A stretch of 64,000 nt of DNA, taken from contig NZ_JAMBOS010000015.1 of the NCBI RefSeq assembly GCF_023715705.1, forward strand, positions 1-64,000, written 5' to 3'. A program made the translations under genes and the position numbers. Origin of the DNA: Halalkalibacter oceani (GTDB lineage Bacteria > Bacillota > Bacilli > Bacillales > Bacillaceae_D). The notes under the pieces are model-generated. The model had not been told where the DNA came from. It worked only from the letters and a program-made list of their open reading frames with translations, and made no database searches. Positions 25,374 through 33,818 of this stretch are shown here, one piece after another (the first letter of the stretch is position 1; each line of letters begins with the position of its first letter).

Positions 25374-25645
25374 TTACTCAATCGTCAAACCTGCACTGGC
25401 ATACCCGGCAACGGTTGCCGCAATATCGATTGCAGTAGTAACTCCGGTGGAGAAAACCATGAGAAGTCATGTTTCCGCTGATACTGGAATATTCAAGTCG
25501 TGTGTTGATGCCAAAGCTAAAGATACTTGACTATTCGCCAGACCACCTCAAACTGTTACGAGTGCAGCCGCGGCTCCCGATGCAAAGAAAAAATCGTCTG
25601 CCAACTGGTCCCTGTTGCTCCCGTTATTCCTTTTAGGACCCGTTT
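25374..25645 (-). pseudogene. decayed BclA-like collagen/exosporium glycoprotein remnant
   Basis: Reading the minus strand, one frame ends AIDIAATVAGYASAGLTIE with a TAA at 25374-25376. Upstream in the same frame are DDFFFASGAAAALVTV, stop, GGLANSQVSLALASTHDLN, IPVSAET, stop, LLMVFSTGVTT. Just before this, an adjacent frame reads KGITGATGT, a Gly-x-Thr collagen-type repeat, preceded by TGP. This is the order of a BclA-type exosporium filament protein, a collagen-like stalk followed by a beta-rich C-terminal domain, broken by two TGA codons and at least one frameshift. The match is by eye and the surviving piece is short. The stretch 25646-25848 to the next gene shows nothing else recognisable. 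Confidence 0.42.
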
Positions 25646-25848
25646 TCTTTATTGACCTATTTCAACAAAATTCAGTTAGTGTCACTCCTTCAAAGCTTCC
25701 ATTGAGTCAGCGATTTGTGACCGTAGATTCCCTCCTATTGATATTACTTTTTCGCTCGGCTGTTCGGAAGTCATTAGGATGCTACAAATATTCGGACGCG
25801 CTTGCCTACACCATTCACCTAATTTCAGCAAATGTTATTTTTTTCGCT

Positions 25849-27693
25849 CTAATTGACTGTAACGGTCCTTTCTGACTCAAGCGGATATAGTGTAGCAAGA
25901 GCTTGCTCGCTTGATAGAAGAGGTTCAGTCGATAGAGTTTTCCGTAGTGGGCCCTCCTCCACTAACAGGCTCCGTTGCCGGTTCCCATCAGTGAAGCCGC
26001 CTCGGCTCCCGTGTACGAGGATCCAGTAATAAAAACTTTCAAGCAGATCCCCGAGCAGTTGCTCTCTCCCGGCTTGCAGCAAACCATCTACGGCTACACT
26101 GTAGGAGGCCTCTTTATAGCTCAGCTCTTCCTGACTCGCTTTCAAATGAGCGATTGCCAAATTATTAAGCGCCTGATGCCCGATCCGAACGAGACCATGC
26201 CGCGATAAAGCGAAAGGAGGGAGAAGCATACTAGAGGAAAGCAGTTCATTCCAGCCCCCTGTTACATTCAGCAGGTAGTTTCCGATATGAATGAAGTCGG
26301 TTGTACGCAGCGTCTGATAGGCAATGCTTTGATAATTAAGAACCACATCCGCCGAAGCTGTCTCAGCCAAATAATGCTCAATGACAGGGAGCGATATTTC
26401 CTGCATTGAATCAAGAAACAAAATGGCATCTCCCTGGGCAAAATAGCTTCCGGTCGAAAAAGCGACTCCTGCATCAAGTGGTGGCTCCAGTTCAATATGC
26501 GGGATTTGCAACGGTATATCCTGAGCGGTTCCTTTCGCTAAAACCGGAATAACCTCGATATTTCGCTCAAGTAGCTGCTGTACCTTGGAATGAACCTGCT
26601 GATGATAATGCCGGACATAAAGAACGACCGAATAAGAACGAACTGGGCTTGCGGAATTCCATTGAAGCTTGCTTAACGCTTGAGGAAGACCGGCTTTTTT
26701 TGCCGCTCCTTTTCCAAGTCGTGGACCGTATTTTTTTAATAAATAATCAATCGTTTCAATCGTATCCCCGTGCATCCGCTGATAAGCTTCGGACATCACT
26801 TCTCCTGGCTTCTTCACATGATTCGGACGAAGTTTGTTATAGGCCAGCACATTAAATGAATTATCAACCGATACTGTCAGCCCATGATCGATCGTCAGCG
26901 CATTCCCAAACAACGGATTGCTAAGCGCTTCCTTCGTGATCGTCTGCAACGCTTTGGCACTATAGGCGTGCGGAATCGTTAACGCATTTTCTCCCCCAAG
27001 TTCCGCTTTACCCTGGATGTAATTCAAGAAGTAACGCGCCGCTGAAATGATATCTGATTTTGGATAATTCATGATCCATTCAAGTGAATTCAGGCTAAGG
27101 TCTACTCCCTTTTCAACCGCATGGACAAGCGGGAGCAATTGACTCGCATCAATTCGAATATCACCATCTGTAAATAGATAAATATCAGCAGATGCTTCTC
27201 TGGCCCCGATATAGCGGCCAATATCGTTACCGAGCGGTTCTCTGTAAGTGATCACCGTTGCCCCCTGGCTCGCAGCAATTTGCGCGGTTGCGTCACTGGA
27301 ACCATTCACAACTACAAGAATCGTTGTTGGAGCAAGCCGCTTTACTTGTTGAATTACTTCACCAATTGTATCAGCCTCATTCATGGCCGGAATGACAACA
27401 GCAAGACGTTTACTCCGGTCCCTCGGCAAAATCGTCGTGTTTGGTACAGCTGGAGAGACCGGTTTCACCGCCGGTATTTGCCGTACTGCCGGCACCGGGT
27501 TCGACGGTGGTGGCGGAGCCTCATTGACGGCTGGAGGGGGAGACGGTAACGGCCGCTCCTCTGTCTCATTATTCCCTTCAGGGGGAGGTTCGACAGCGGC
27601 GGCCTGCTCGATTGATGGCGACTCCTCTCCCCTTAAACGTCGATAATAATCATCCTTATTTTTAATTACTCTGTAGTAAAATGAATCATTCAT
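25849..27693 (-). CDS. two-domain family-2 glycosyltransferase
   Basis: 614-residue protein. After a start MNDSFYYRV, residues about 25-95 form a Pro/Glu-rich, probably disordered linker. Then comes a GT-A domain: RLAVVIPAMNEADTIGEVI near 98, LVVVNGSSDATAQIA, and LFTDGDIRID near 178 (the DxD site). A second alpha/beta unit starts near 365 (YSVVLYVRHYHQQVHSKV) and has ILFLDSMQEIS near 430, so a second, degenerate GT2-like domain is likely. It should add a sugar to a spore or cell-surface acceptor. The ATG at 27693 follows AAGGAGAG. It is divergent from a coiled-coil gene, both starting within 126 bp. Confidence 0.8.
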   Translation of the reverse strand: MNDSFYYRVIKNKDDYYRRLRGEESPSIEQAAAVEPPPEGNNETEERPLPSPPPAVNEAPPPPSNPVPAVRQIPAVKPVSPAVPNTTILPRDRSKRLAVVIPAMNEADTIGEVIQQVKRLAPTTILVVVNGSSDATAQIAASQGATVITYREPLGNDIGRYIGAREASADIYLFTDGDIRIDASQLLPLVHAVEKGVDLSLNSLEWIMNYPKSDIISAARYFLNYIQGKAELGGENALTIPHAYSAKALQTITKEALSNPLFGNALTIDHGLTVSVDNSFNVLAYNKLRPNHVKKPGEVMSEAYQRMHGDTIETIDYLLKKYGPRLGKGAAKKAGLPQALSKLQWNSASPVRSYSVVLYVRHYHQQVHSKVQQLLERNIEVIPVLAKGTAQDIPLQIPHIELEPPLDAGVAFSTGSYFAQGDAILFLDSMQEISLPVIEHYLAETASADVVLNYQSIAYQTLRTTDFIHIGNYLLNVTGGWNELLSSSMLLPPFALSRHGLVRIGHQALNNLAIAHLKASQEELSYKEASYSVAVDGLLQAGREQLLGDLLESFYYWILVHGSRGGFTDGNRQRSLLVEEGPLRKTLSTEPLLSSEQALATLYPLESERTVTVN

Positions 27694-27818
27694 ATCGTCT
27701 CTCCTTATTAAGCACTTCCGACATTTACTTCCGATGCCTCTCCACAATTGATCCGCATAAGTACGTCATTTTTTTCATATATGAATAGAGACAGTTTGAT
27801 TGTGGAGGTGAATGATTG

Positions 27819-28364
27819 ATGGCCAAACGAACCATTTCAGTAACAAAATTAACTCCTGTTCAATTACAGCAAAGGCTAATTTACACTCAATCTGAATTAG
27901 CGAAATATAAGCATCAGGTCGAACGCTATCAAAATGATTATTATTATGGACTTATTGATGAGCTGAAAGCAAAGAACGAACAGCTTATTCAGCAAAACGA
28001 AGACTTGAATAATCAAGTGGCTCTGTTAAAAGAGGAGCGTTCGTTACGGGAAAAGCTGCAACAAGAAAACGAAAAACTGGCGGCAGAACGGCAAAAGCTC
28101 GAACAGCAATTGACCGACCAGGATTCCTTTCAACCACTGCAAGCGAAAAAAGAGCAGTTGGAAACAGAGGTTGCAGAAGCGGCTCAGCAGTTAACCGATT
28201 TGAAAAAGGAACTAGAACGGCTAACAAATGATGAAGAAAGCTCGATTGAAGAAAGCGCCATTCCAGCCGAAACGAATGAGGATTCGTCCCCCGCTTTATC
28301 CGTGGATCATGGAGAAAGCAGTTGGTTTGTGCGCAATTTAAGTGAAAAGAAGAAAAAACGCTAA
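27819..28364 (+). CDS. coiled-coil protein sharing an N-terminal motif with the 40.6-kb gene
   Basis: 181-residue, highly charged protein. From about residue 10 to 125 it is a long coiled coil with heptads rich in Gln, Glu, Lys and Leu. No membrane segment or signal peptide is seen. Its start, QLQQRLIYTQSELAKYKHQV, closely matches the start of the protein at 40591 (QLQQKLIHYRSELKKYYRVI), and both genes lie in the glycosylation region, so the shared segment may be a targeting or oligomerisation module for the spore surface. The ATG at 27819 follows GGAGGTG at 8 nt. It converges on the epimerase gene, overlapping by 4 bp. Function unknown. Confidence 0.75.
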   Translation: MAKRTISVTKLTPVQLQQRLIYTQSELAKYKHQVERYQNDYYYGLIDELKAKNEQLIQQNEDLNNQVALLKEERSLREKLQQENEKLAAERQKLEQQLTDQDSFQPLQAKKEQLETEVAEAAQQLTDLKKELERLTNDEESSIEESAIPAETNEDSSPALSVDHGESSWFVRNLSEKKKKR

Positions 28365-29335
28365 CCCAGGGGTAAGTGAGCACGATACCAGTCAATTGTT
28401 TCAAGCAGCCCTTGTTCCAGCCTTACGACCGGCTCATAGCCAAGAACCTCTTTCATTCTCGTAATATCGGGCTTTCTGACAACCATATCCTCATAGCCTG
28501 GGCCGTAGGCGTGCTGATAAGAGACGGTACTGATTTTTGACGGGGAGGCAGTCAGCTTCTTAATACGCTCAGCTAATGAAGCAATCGTAATTTCCGTTTC
28601 TGTTCCGATATTAATGACCAGCCCATCGGCCTTCGGACTCATCGCGCGTGCCGTTGCCGCTGCTGTATCTTTGACAAAGGTAAAGCAGCGGCTCTGCTGT
28701 CCGTCCCCAAAGACCTGAAGCGGCTCACCTTTCAATGCAGCATTGATAAAGATCGGTACAACCCCGCCATAGGACGTCGACGTGGCCCGCGGCCCAAAGG
28801 AATTAAAATAGCGGAGAATCGTAATCGGTAACCCTTCCTTGGCATAAGCAAGACATAAATGCTCTTCAAGCGCTTTGACACTTGAATAGCACCATCTATG
28901 GACGCTCGTCGCTCCTAAAATTCTGTCGCTTTTGTCCTCTAAAAAGGGAGTTGCCGTGTTTTTTCCATAGACCTCAGAGGTCGAAGCAAATACAACCTTT
29001 TTATGATGATGAAAGGCTTTCTTTAATAAAAGGCTCGTGCCTTCTAGGTTGCCATTGATCACATGCAAAGGATGCTCAACCGTATGTTTGACACCGAGCA
29101 CCGCCGCCAAATGAAAGATGCCATCCACTTTTGGAATCAGATCATCCAGCAATTGTTCATTCTCGCAGTCTCCTTTTACAAATATAAAACGATCCGAAGC
29201 GGTTAGATTCTGTATGTGCGAAAAATCGCTATTTGACAAATTATCAAGGCAATAGACATAATGGCCTTCGTCAAGTAAATGCTCGCACAGATGAGAACCA
29301 ATAAACCCCGCCCCTCCTGTAACCAGTACCTGCAC
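28361..29335 (-). CDS. NAD-dependent nucleotide-sugar epimerase/dehydratase
   Basis: 324-residue extended short-chain dehydrogenase. The NAD motif TGGAGFIGSHLCEHLL opens the protein, and the catalytic YxxxK is YSSVK near residue 152, with S/T in FASTSEVYG near 125. FNSFGPRATSTSYGG and FGDGQQSRCFTFVKD are typical of UDP-sugar 4-epimerases and UDP-glucuronate decarboxylases. It lies 12 bp downstream of the UDP-sugar 6-dehydrogenase gene, so a UDP-hexuronic acid is the likely substrate. Its exact reaction (4-epimerisation, decarboxylation) cannot be decided from motifs. Confidence 0.85.
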   Translation of the reverse strand: MQVLVTGGAGFIGSHLCEHLLDEGHYVYCLDNLSNSDFSHIQNLTASDRFIFVKGDCENEQLLDDLIPKVDGIFHLAAVLGVKHTVEHPLHVINGNLEGTSLLLKKAFHHHKKVVFASTSEVYGKNTATPFLEDKSDRILGATSVHRWCYSSVKALEEHLCLAYAKEGLPITILRYFNSFGPRATSTSYGGVVPIFINAALKGEPLQVFGDGQQSRCFTFVKDTAAATARAMSPKADGLVINIGTETEITIASLAERIKKLTASPSKISTVSYQHAYGPGYEDMVVRKPDITRMKEVLGYEPVVRLEQGLLETIDWYRAHLPLG

Positions 29336-29347
29336 AATCTCACCTCT

Positions 29348-30604
29348 TTACAATCGAATCACATTTTTAGAATGACCTGAAATTCGATTTCTCGTATCCA
29401 AAATTAACTTCGCATGTGCTTTCAGTGCCGTGTAATCAATTTCGCTATGGTCTGTCAAAATCACGACGCAATCATAGGATGCGATGACATCCTGATCGAG
29501 CGCCATGCTTTGATACACGTGCTGATTGATCTCGATCTCCTCTACATAAGGATCGTAATAATCAGCATGATACCCTTTGCCGATTACATGCTCCATCACC
29601 GGAATAGACATTGATTCACGGACGTCATTTACATCACGCTTATAGGTCATACCGATTAACAACACCCTTTTTTCCCCATCCGGCTCCCCGATCAATTCCT
29701 CAATTCGTTTGATAATATAACGAGGCTGAGCATCGTTGACAGCCTTGGCCAGATCGATAAACGCTGTTGGCATATTGGCGTTATTTGCTTTCCACTTTAA
29801 ATAGAGCGGATCGACCGGAATACAGTGACCGCCGATCCCTGGCCCGGGATAGTATGGCGTAAAACCGTACGGCTTCGTGCTGGCTGCCTGAATAACCTCC
29901 CAAATATCAATATCGAGCCCGTGACAGATTTGCGCCATTTCATTCATGAATGAAATATTGATCAGCCGCTGGGCGTTTTCCAATATTTTGGTCATTTCCG
30001 CCACTTTCGGTGAGCTGACCGGCACAAGCGTCTCAAATGCCGCCCCGTAAATGCTTGTCACCTTTTTTAGACAGTTATCCGTCACGCCACTGACCACCTT
30101 GGGGATTTGCCCCAATGTATACATATGATTTCCCGGGTCAATGCGTTCCGGTGAATAACCGATAAATAAATCCTCCCCGACAGTCAAGCCGGTCTTTTCC
30201 ATCATTTCCAACATCACTTCCTCTGTCGTGCCAGGGAAGGTTGAGCTTTCCAGAACGAGCAACTGCCCTGTTTGCAAATGAGGGAGAAGCGTCGAAATAG
30301 CCGTTTGCAAATAACTTAAATCCGGGTACTTGTGTTCTCTTAAAGGAGTCGGCACACATAAAAGAATCGCTTCGGCCGTTTTTGCCCGGCTGAAATCTGA
30401 TGTTACGTCTACACGCCCTGTTTTCATGAAAGCTTCAACTTCTTGATCAGTGAAGTCAGATAGGTACGACTTTCCAGACTTGATCTTTTCTACTTTCGAT
30501 TGATCAATATCAATCCCGATAACGGGGTAGCCCTTCGATGCGAATAACATGGCTAATGGTAATCCGACATAACCAAGTCCAATGATAGCGATTTTTGTAT
30601 TCAT
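29348..30604 (-). CDS. UDP-N-acetylglucosamine/UDP-glucose 6-dehydrogenase (WbpA-like)
   Basis: 418-residue protein of the UDP-glucose/GDP-mannose dehydrogenase family. It has the N-terminal NAD fold IAIIGLGYVGLPLAMLFA, the SPERIDPGN segment near residue 150, EMTKILENAQRLINISFMNE near 205 and the catalytic Cys in GPGIGGHCIPVDPLYLKWK near 255. The latter two are close to WbpA/WecC-type UDP-HexNAc dehydrogenases. It oxidises C6 to give a uronic acid and would start the UDP-2,3-diacetamido-glucuronate route together with the WbpD-, WbpB- and WbpE-like genes of this region. ATG at 30604 follows AAAGGAG; a longer upstream frame lacks support. Confidence 0.87.
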   Translation of the reverse strand: MNTKIAIIGLGYVGLPLAMLFASKGYPVIGIDIDQSKVEKIKSGKSYLSDFTDQEVEAFMKTGRVDVTSDFSRAKTAEAILLCVPTPLREHKYPDLSYLQTAISTLLPHLQTGQLLVLESSTFPGTTEEVMLEMMEKTGLTVGEDLFIGYSPERIDPGNHMYTLGQIPKVVSGVTDNCLKKVTSIYGAAFETLVPVSSPKVAEMTKILENAQRLINISFMNEMAQICHGLDIDIWEVIQAASTKPYGFTPYYPGPGIGGHCIPVDPLYLKWKANNANMPTAFIDLAKAVNDAQPRYIIKRIEELIGEPDGEKRVLLIGMTYKRDVNDVRESMSIPVMEHVIGKGYHADYYDPYVEEIEINQHVYQSMALDQDVIASYDCVVILTDHSEIDYTALKAHAKLILDTRNRISGHSKNVIRL

Positions 30605-30745
30605 CTCATTAACTCCTTTACGTTCGCAAAGATATACATATATATGTCGGAAAAGGGCGCTTTGCACTAGACATACATGGAAAAACGTAAAGATGGGCTT
30701 TTCTAAAAAAGCGGCGGACAGAGCGGTTACAATCGGGAGGGCTAG

Positions 30746-30955
30746 CTAAAAGCAGGGGGCAGCCATTTCCAAAGTACGCCAATCCAGCACCCTGCCTTCT
30801 GCATCAACCGGCCACGGCCCTTCAAAAGGCGGACATAACGAAGAGCCTGAGACATAAAGAGAGCTTCCCTTTTGTCTCAAGCTTGAAGCAGGCGCAAAAA
30901 TGCGCCTCTCCGATATTTCTTCTCTAACCTCGACATCTGGCCCGACACGCTCTAT
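30746..30955 (-). other. open frame without a start codon in the acyltransferase-dehydrogenase gap
   Basis: The 347-bp gap between the acyltransferase and dehydrogenase genes holds one uninterrupted minus-strand frame of about 70 codons. It begins within the last codons of the acyltransferase gene (in a different frame) and ends at TAG 30746-30748. It reads for example VEVREEISERRIFAPASSL and later LCPPFEGPWPVDAEGRVLDW. No ATG or GTG with a ribosome site precedes it; one TTG lies in the middle. The protein-like composition suggests the tail of a lost gene or a frameshifted extension, but it may be chance. An imperfect GAGACA/TGTCTC stem lies inside it. The rest of the gap shows nothing recognisable. 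Confidence 0.3.
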
Positions 30956-31644
30956 TTCTGACGCGCCGGATTGCCGACAACAACAGTCGAGTCCGCTACA
31001 TCCTTTGTGACGACAGCACCCGCGCCGACGGTGGCACCGGCTCCAATTATGATCGAAGGAAGCAATGTCGCGTGATTGCCGAGCTTCGCGCCCTTCTTAA
31101 TATATGGTCCGGTATGGACGCCTTTGCCACTAGCCATGTATTTATCATTCGACATCGAGACGCAAGGTCCGAGAAATACAAAGTCCTCAATCGTCGTATC
31201 AGCCGTTACATAGCAACCGGTTTGAACCGTAACGGACTGGCCGATCGTCGTTTTTGGCTCGACCATCACATGGCGCCCAATCACGGAACGCCGGCCAACC
31301 TCTACTTCTTCCCTGATGCTGACATGGTCGCCGATAAAGACCTCATCTGCTAGAACCGAGCCATGATACAACGTGACGTGGCTGCCGATCGTCACTCCAT
31401 TTCCGATCGACAGTGGAAATAAGGCGGCAGTCGGTTTTCGCGCCATTTTTTTATTTGCCGCCGGCTGTTTGCCAAGCAGGGTAAAGGCCTGAATTCGGAC
31501 ATCTTCACCAATCTTTGTTCCGGCTTTGATGACAACATGATGATCAATTGTCACATTGTCTCCGATTTCAACATCTTCTTCAATGACGACGTATTCTCCA
31601 ATTTCACATCCATTTCCCAATGTCGCAGTCGGGTCAATACTCAT
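30952..31644 (-). CDS. hexapeptide-repeat sugar N-acetyltransferase (WbpD-like)
   Basis: 230-residue protein made almost entirely of left-handed beta-helix hexapeptide repeats (for example IGDNVTIDHHVVIKAGTKIG and VGRRSVIGRHVMVEPKTTIG), ending with the family's VVVGNPARQK. Such enzymes transfer acetyl from acetyl-CoA to an amino sugar nucleotide. With a Gfo/Idh/MocA dehydrogenase, a DegT aminotransferase and a WbpA-like dehydrogenase in the same region, the best guess is 3-N-acetylation of UDP-GlcNAc(3NH2)A, the WbpD step. A histidine in the FLGPCVSMSN region of related enzymes is not obvious, so the substrate stays open. It begins 11 bp after a glycosyltransferase gene. Confidence 0.82.
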   Translation of the reverse strand: MSIDPTATLGNGCEIGEYVVIEEDVEIGDNVTIDHHVVIKAGTKIGEDVRIQAFTLLGKQPAANKKMARKPTAALFPLSIGNGVTIGSHVTLYHGSVLADEVFIGDHVSIREEVEVGRRSVIGRHVMVEPKTTIGQSVTVQTGCYVTADTTIEDFVFLGPCVSMSNDKYMASGKGVHTGPYIKKGAKLGNHATLLPSIIIGAGATVGAGAVVTKDVADSTVVVGNPARQK

Positions 31645-31655
31645 GCTTGTCGCTC

Positions 31656-32672
31656 CTATCCTGAAATCAGATTTTGATAAATTTGCAGCACTTGCTTGAT
31701 GACCTTACCTGAATTGTGATGCGCTTCGACAAAGGCTCTTCCCTGACGCCCAAGCTCCTGCCGCTTGGTCGGATTTCCGAGCAGGTCGGCTAAAACAGCA
31801 TCAAGATTGTCAGGATTCGCCGACTGAATCGGCAGCCCTAGCGGAAATGTCGGTACTAAATCCGGCCGCAAATAGCAGATGACCGGCTTTCCCATCGCCA
31901 TCGCTTCGATACTTAGATTACCGTAAGCGCCACATAGCACCTGATCAATGACAATGTCAGCCTCTTTATACAGCTCAAGCGCCTTCTCGTGGCTCAGCTT
32001 CTCGACTAACTTAAATTCAAATGGATACTCGCTCTGAAGCCGCTTGACGCTTGCCTCAATATAGGATGTGCCTTTAAAATCACGGTCTGTTGGCGCATGA
32101 ACGACAAGCGGTTTTGCTTTCGTCTCCTGCTCAATGGCGACTTCGTACTTGCCGATCGGACAGAGGCGTGGCAGGACGTAAACCGGCTTATTTTCTTTGC
32201 TGTAATACGGATAGACATATTTATAAAGCTCATAATCCTGGACAATTGCCACGTCGACAAGCTTTGAAAAGGTCTCTAAATTCGCTTCGATCGCGTCCTC
32301 TGGAAACGAAGATTCCGTATATGCGTAGGGATTTTCGTAGGAATCCCCTTTTACCGCAAGCACCCGGGAGCGGACATCATTCCCGCGGTGATGCATAATG
32401 CTTTTCTTCCCCTTGTCCTTAATCCATTGCAAATCACGGAAATCTTCGAGGAATGTATGGCTGTTGTGAAAATGAAAAAGATCAAAATGATCGAGCGCGA
32501 CGTTGACAAGCTTCTGCAATTCAAAAGCATCGGTCATATAGGTTCCCTTGTAATCGAGGAAAGAATGAAAAAAATTATAGCCGGTGGCATGAACACCTTC
32601 CTTTTTTAAGTGGTAGCAAATCAGCTCAACCTGCCCGGCTATTTCCATCGGAGCATGACAAACCCGAAGCAT
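31656..32672 (-). CDS. GT-B glycosyltransferase, paralogue 2 of 4
   Basis: 338-residue member of the four-copy glycosyltransferase family of this region. The N-terminal half has APMEIAGQVELICYHLKKEG and LFHFHNSHTF, then MHHRGNDVRSR near residue 93. The C-terminal donor-binding half has LVVHAPTDRDFKGTSYIEAS, ADIVIDQVLCGAYGNLSIEA and MAMGKPVICYLRPDLV, typical of a retaining GT4-like GT-B fold with the conserved Glu near 255. It lies between its paralogue at 32688 and the acyltransferase gene, with 11-16 bp spacings, in one operon. It probably adds one sugar of the spore-surface glycan; donor unknown. Confidence 0.82.
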   Translation of the reverse strand: MLRVCHAPMEIAGQVELICYHLKKEGVHATGYNFFHSFLDYKGTYMTDAFELQKLVNVALDHFDLFHFHNSHTFLEDFRDLQWIKDKGKKSIMHHRGNDVRSRVLAVKGDSYENPYAYTESSFPEDAIEANLETFSKLVDVAIVQDYELYKYVYPYYSKENKPVYVLPRLCPIGKYEVAIEQETKAKPLVVHAPTDRDFKGTSYIEASVKRLQSEYPFEFKLVEKLSHEKALELYKEADIVIDQVLCGAYGNLSIEAMAMGKPVICYLRPDLVPTFPLGLPIQSANPDNLDAVLADLLGNPTKRQELGRQGRAFVEAHHNSGKVIKQVLQIYQNLISG

Positions 32673-32687
32673 AACATCTCACCGTCC

Positions 32688-33671
32688 TTATTTCAGATAA
32701 ATTTTCTCAAGTATTTCTGCTATTAAGCGGACATCATGGAACTCTTCCACAAATCGACGGCTCTTCTGTCCGATTTCATTCCGTAATTGCGGATTTCTAA
32801 GGAGTTCTTCCAATGTATCGGCGACCTTCTCCGGCGCCGTGCTGACAATTGGAAAATTGCTAGGAAGCTGCGCTCTGACATCATCGCGAATATAAGCAAC
32901 AACGACTTTTCCAAGGGCCATCGCTTCGACACTGAGCATTCCGTACGTGCCACATAATACTTGATCAATGATAATATCTGCCTCACCATAAGTGGCCAAC
33001 GCCTGCTCATGGCTCATGTTTTCAACCGGCTGATAACGGAACGGAAGCTGTCTGCCTTTAAGCTGTTCAATTCCCGCCTGAACATAAACAGTCCCTTTGA
33101 ATTCCCGGCTGGTCGGAGCATGAACAATAAGCGGATTTGATTGATCAACACGCGGATACCTTGGCACAAAGGAATCGACCTTACAGGCCAAAGGGACAAC
33201 GTGAACGCTTTTGTAATAATCCTTCACATACGGAACCATCTCATAATCTTGAACGATGGCGGTGTCAATGTAAGTCGATAAACGTTTTAACCGATGGTCG
33301 ATCTCTTCATCCGAGTAATAGCTTTTTGGTAACGCGTATGGATTAAGCCTTTTTACAGCCTGATCAGTTCTGACGTCGTTTCCCCAATGATGCATCACCA
33401 TTTTTTTGTTTTGCAGCTTTAAAGCAGGAAGTTCGAGTCCTTCAACCGAAAACGTATTTCCGTTATGAAAATGAAAGACGTCACTGTTTTTAGCGAGCGG
33501 CACTAGGTGACGTGCCAGCTCATAAGCATCGGTATGAACGACTGAGTTCTTATAATTAATATAAGTATGAAACCAATTATATCCATTTACCTCATGTCCT
33601 CTTCGCTTCAATTCATCACATAAAACTCCCATTTGACCTGCTATTTCTGTAGGTGCATGCACAATCCGCAT
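32688..33671 (-). CDS. GT-B glycosyltransferase, paralogue 3 of 4
   Basis: 327-residue member of the same four-copy family. The visible family features are MRIVHAPTEIAGQMGVLCDE at the N terminus, VFHFHNGNTFS, MHHWGNDVRTDQ near residue 95, LIVHAPTSREFKGTVYVQAG near 185 and ADIIIDQVLCGTYGMLSVEA near 235. It is the first gene of a run that continues with the second paralogue, the acyltransferase and the 6-dehydrogenase. AGGAGG lies a few bases before the ATG region. It is divergent from a DUF4855 gene. Acceptor and donor unknown. Confidence 0.82.
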   Translation of the reverse strand: MRIVHAPTEIAGQMGVLCDELKRRGHEVNGYNWFHTYINYKNSVVHTDAYELARHLVPLAKNSDVFHFHNGNTFSVEGLELPALKLQNKKMVMHHWGNDVRTDQAVKRLNPYALPKSYYSDEEIDHRLKRLSTYIDTAIVQDYEMVPYVKDYYKSVHVVPLACKVDSFVPRYPRVDQSNPLIVHAPTSREFKGTVYVQAGIEQLKGRQLPFRYQPVENMSHEQALATYGEADIIIDQVLCGTYGMLSVEAMALGKVVVAYIRDDVRAQLPSNFPIVSTAPEKVADTLEELLRNPQLRNEIGQKSRRFVEEFHDVRLIAEILEKIYLK

Positions 33672-33780
33672 GTGTATTCCTCCTTGAATTCAGTCATATA
33701 TTCATATTCACAAATGATAAAATCCGTTAACCATCTATGAAAATTTTAGATGCCAACTTATCAATTTATTCTTTCTTCAA

Positions 33781-33789
33781 CATATGCTA
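33781..33789 (+). promoter_or_regulatory. sigma-K-like -10 element before the DUF4855 gene
   Basis: CATATGCTA fits the sigma-K -10 consensus CATANNNTA exactly and lies 29 bp upstream of the chosen ATG. The -35 region at 16-17 bp shows AA rather than AC, so the promoter is only partly supported. Its position inside the longer open frame supports the downstream start. Confidence 0.45.
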
Positions 33790-33818
33790 TAGGGTACATT
33801 GACGAAAGGTGGGATTTG

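Noticed and set aside
27776-27784. CATATATGA as a sigma-K -10 element between the 25.8-kb and 27.8-kb genes
   Set aside because: The last two bases break the consensus and no AC is found at 16-17 bp on either strand.
33750-33818. Upstream start for the DUF4855 protein
   Set aside because: No ribosome site, and a sigma-K-like -10 element falls inside this stretch.
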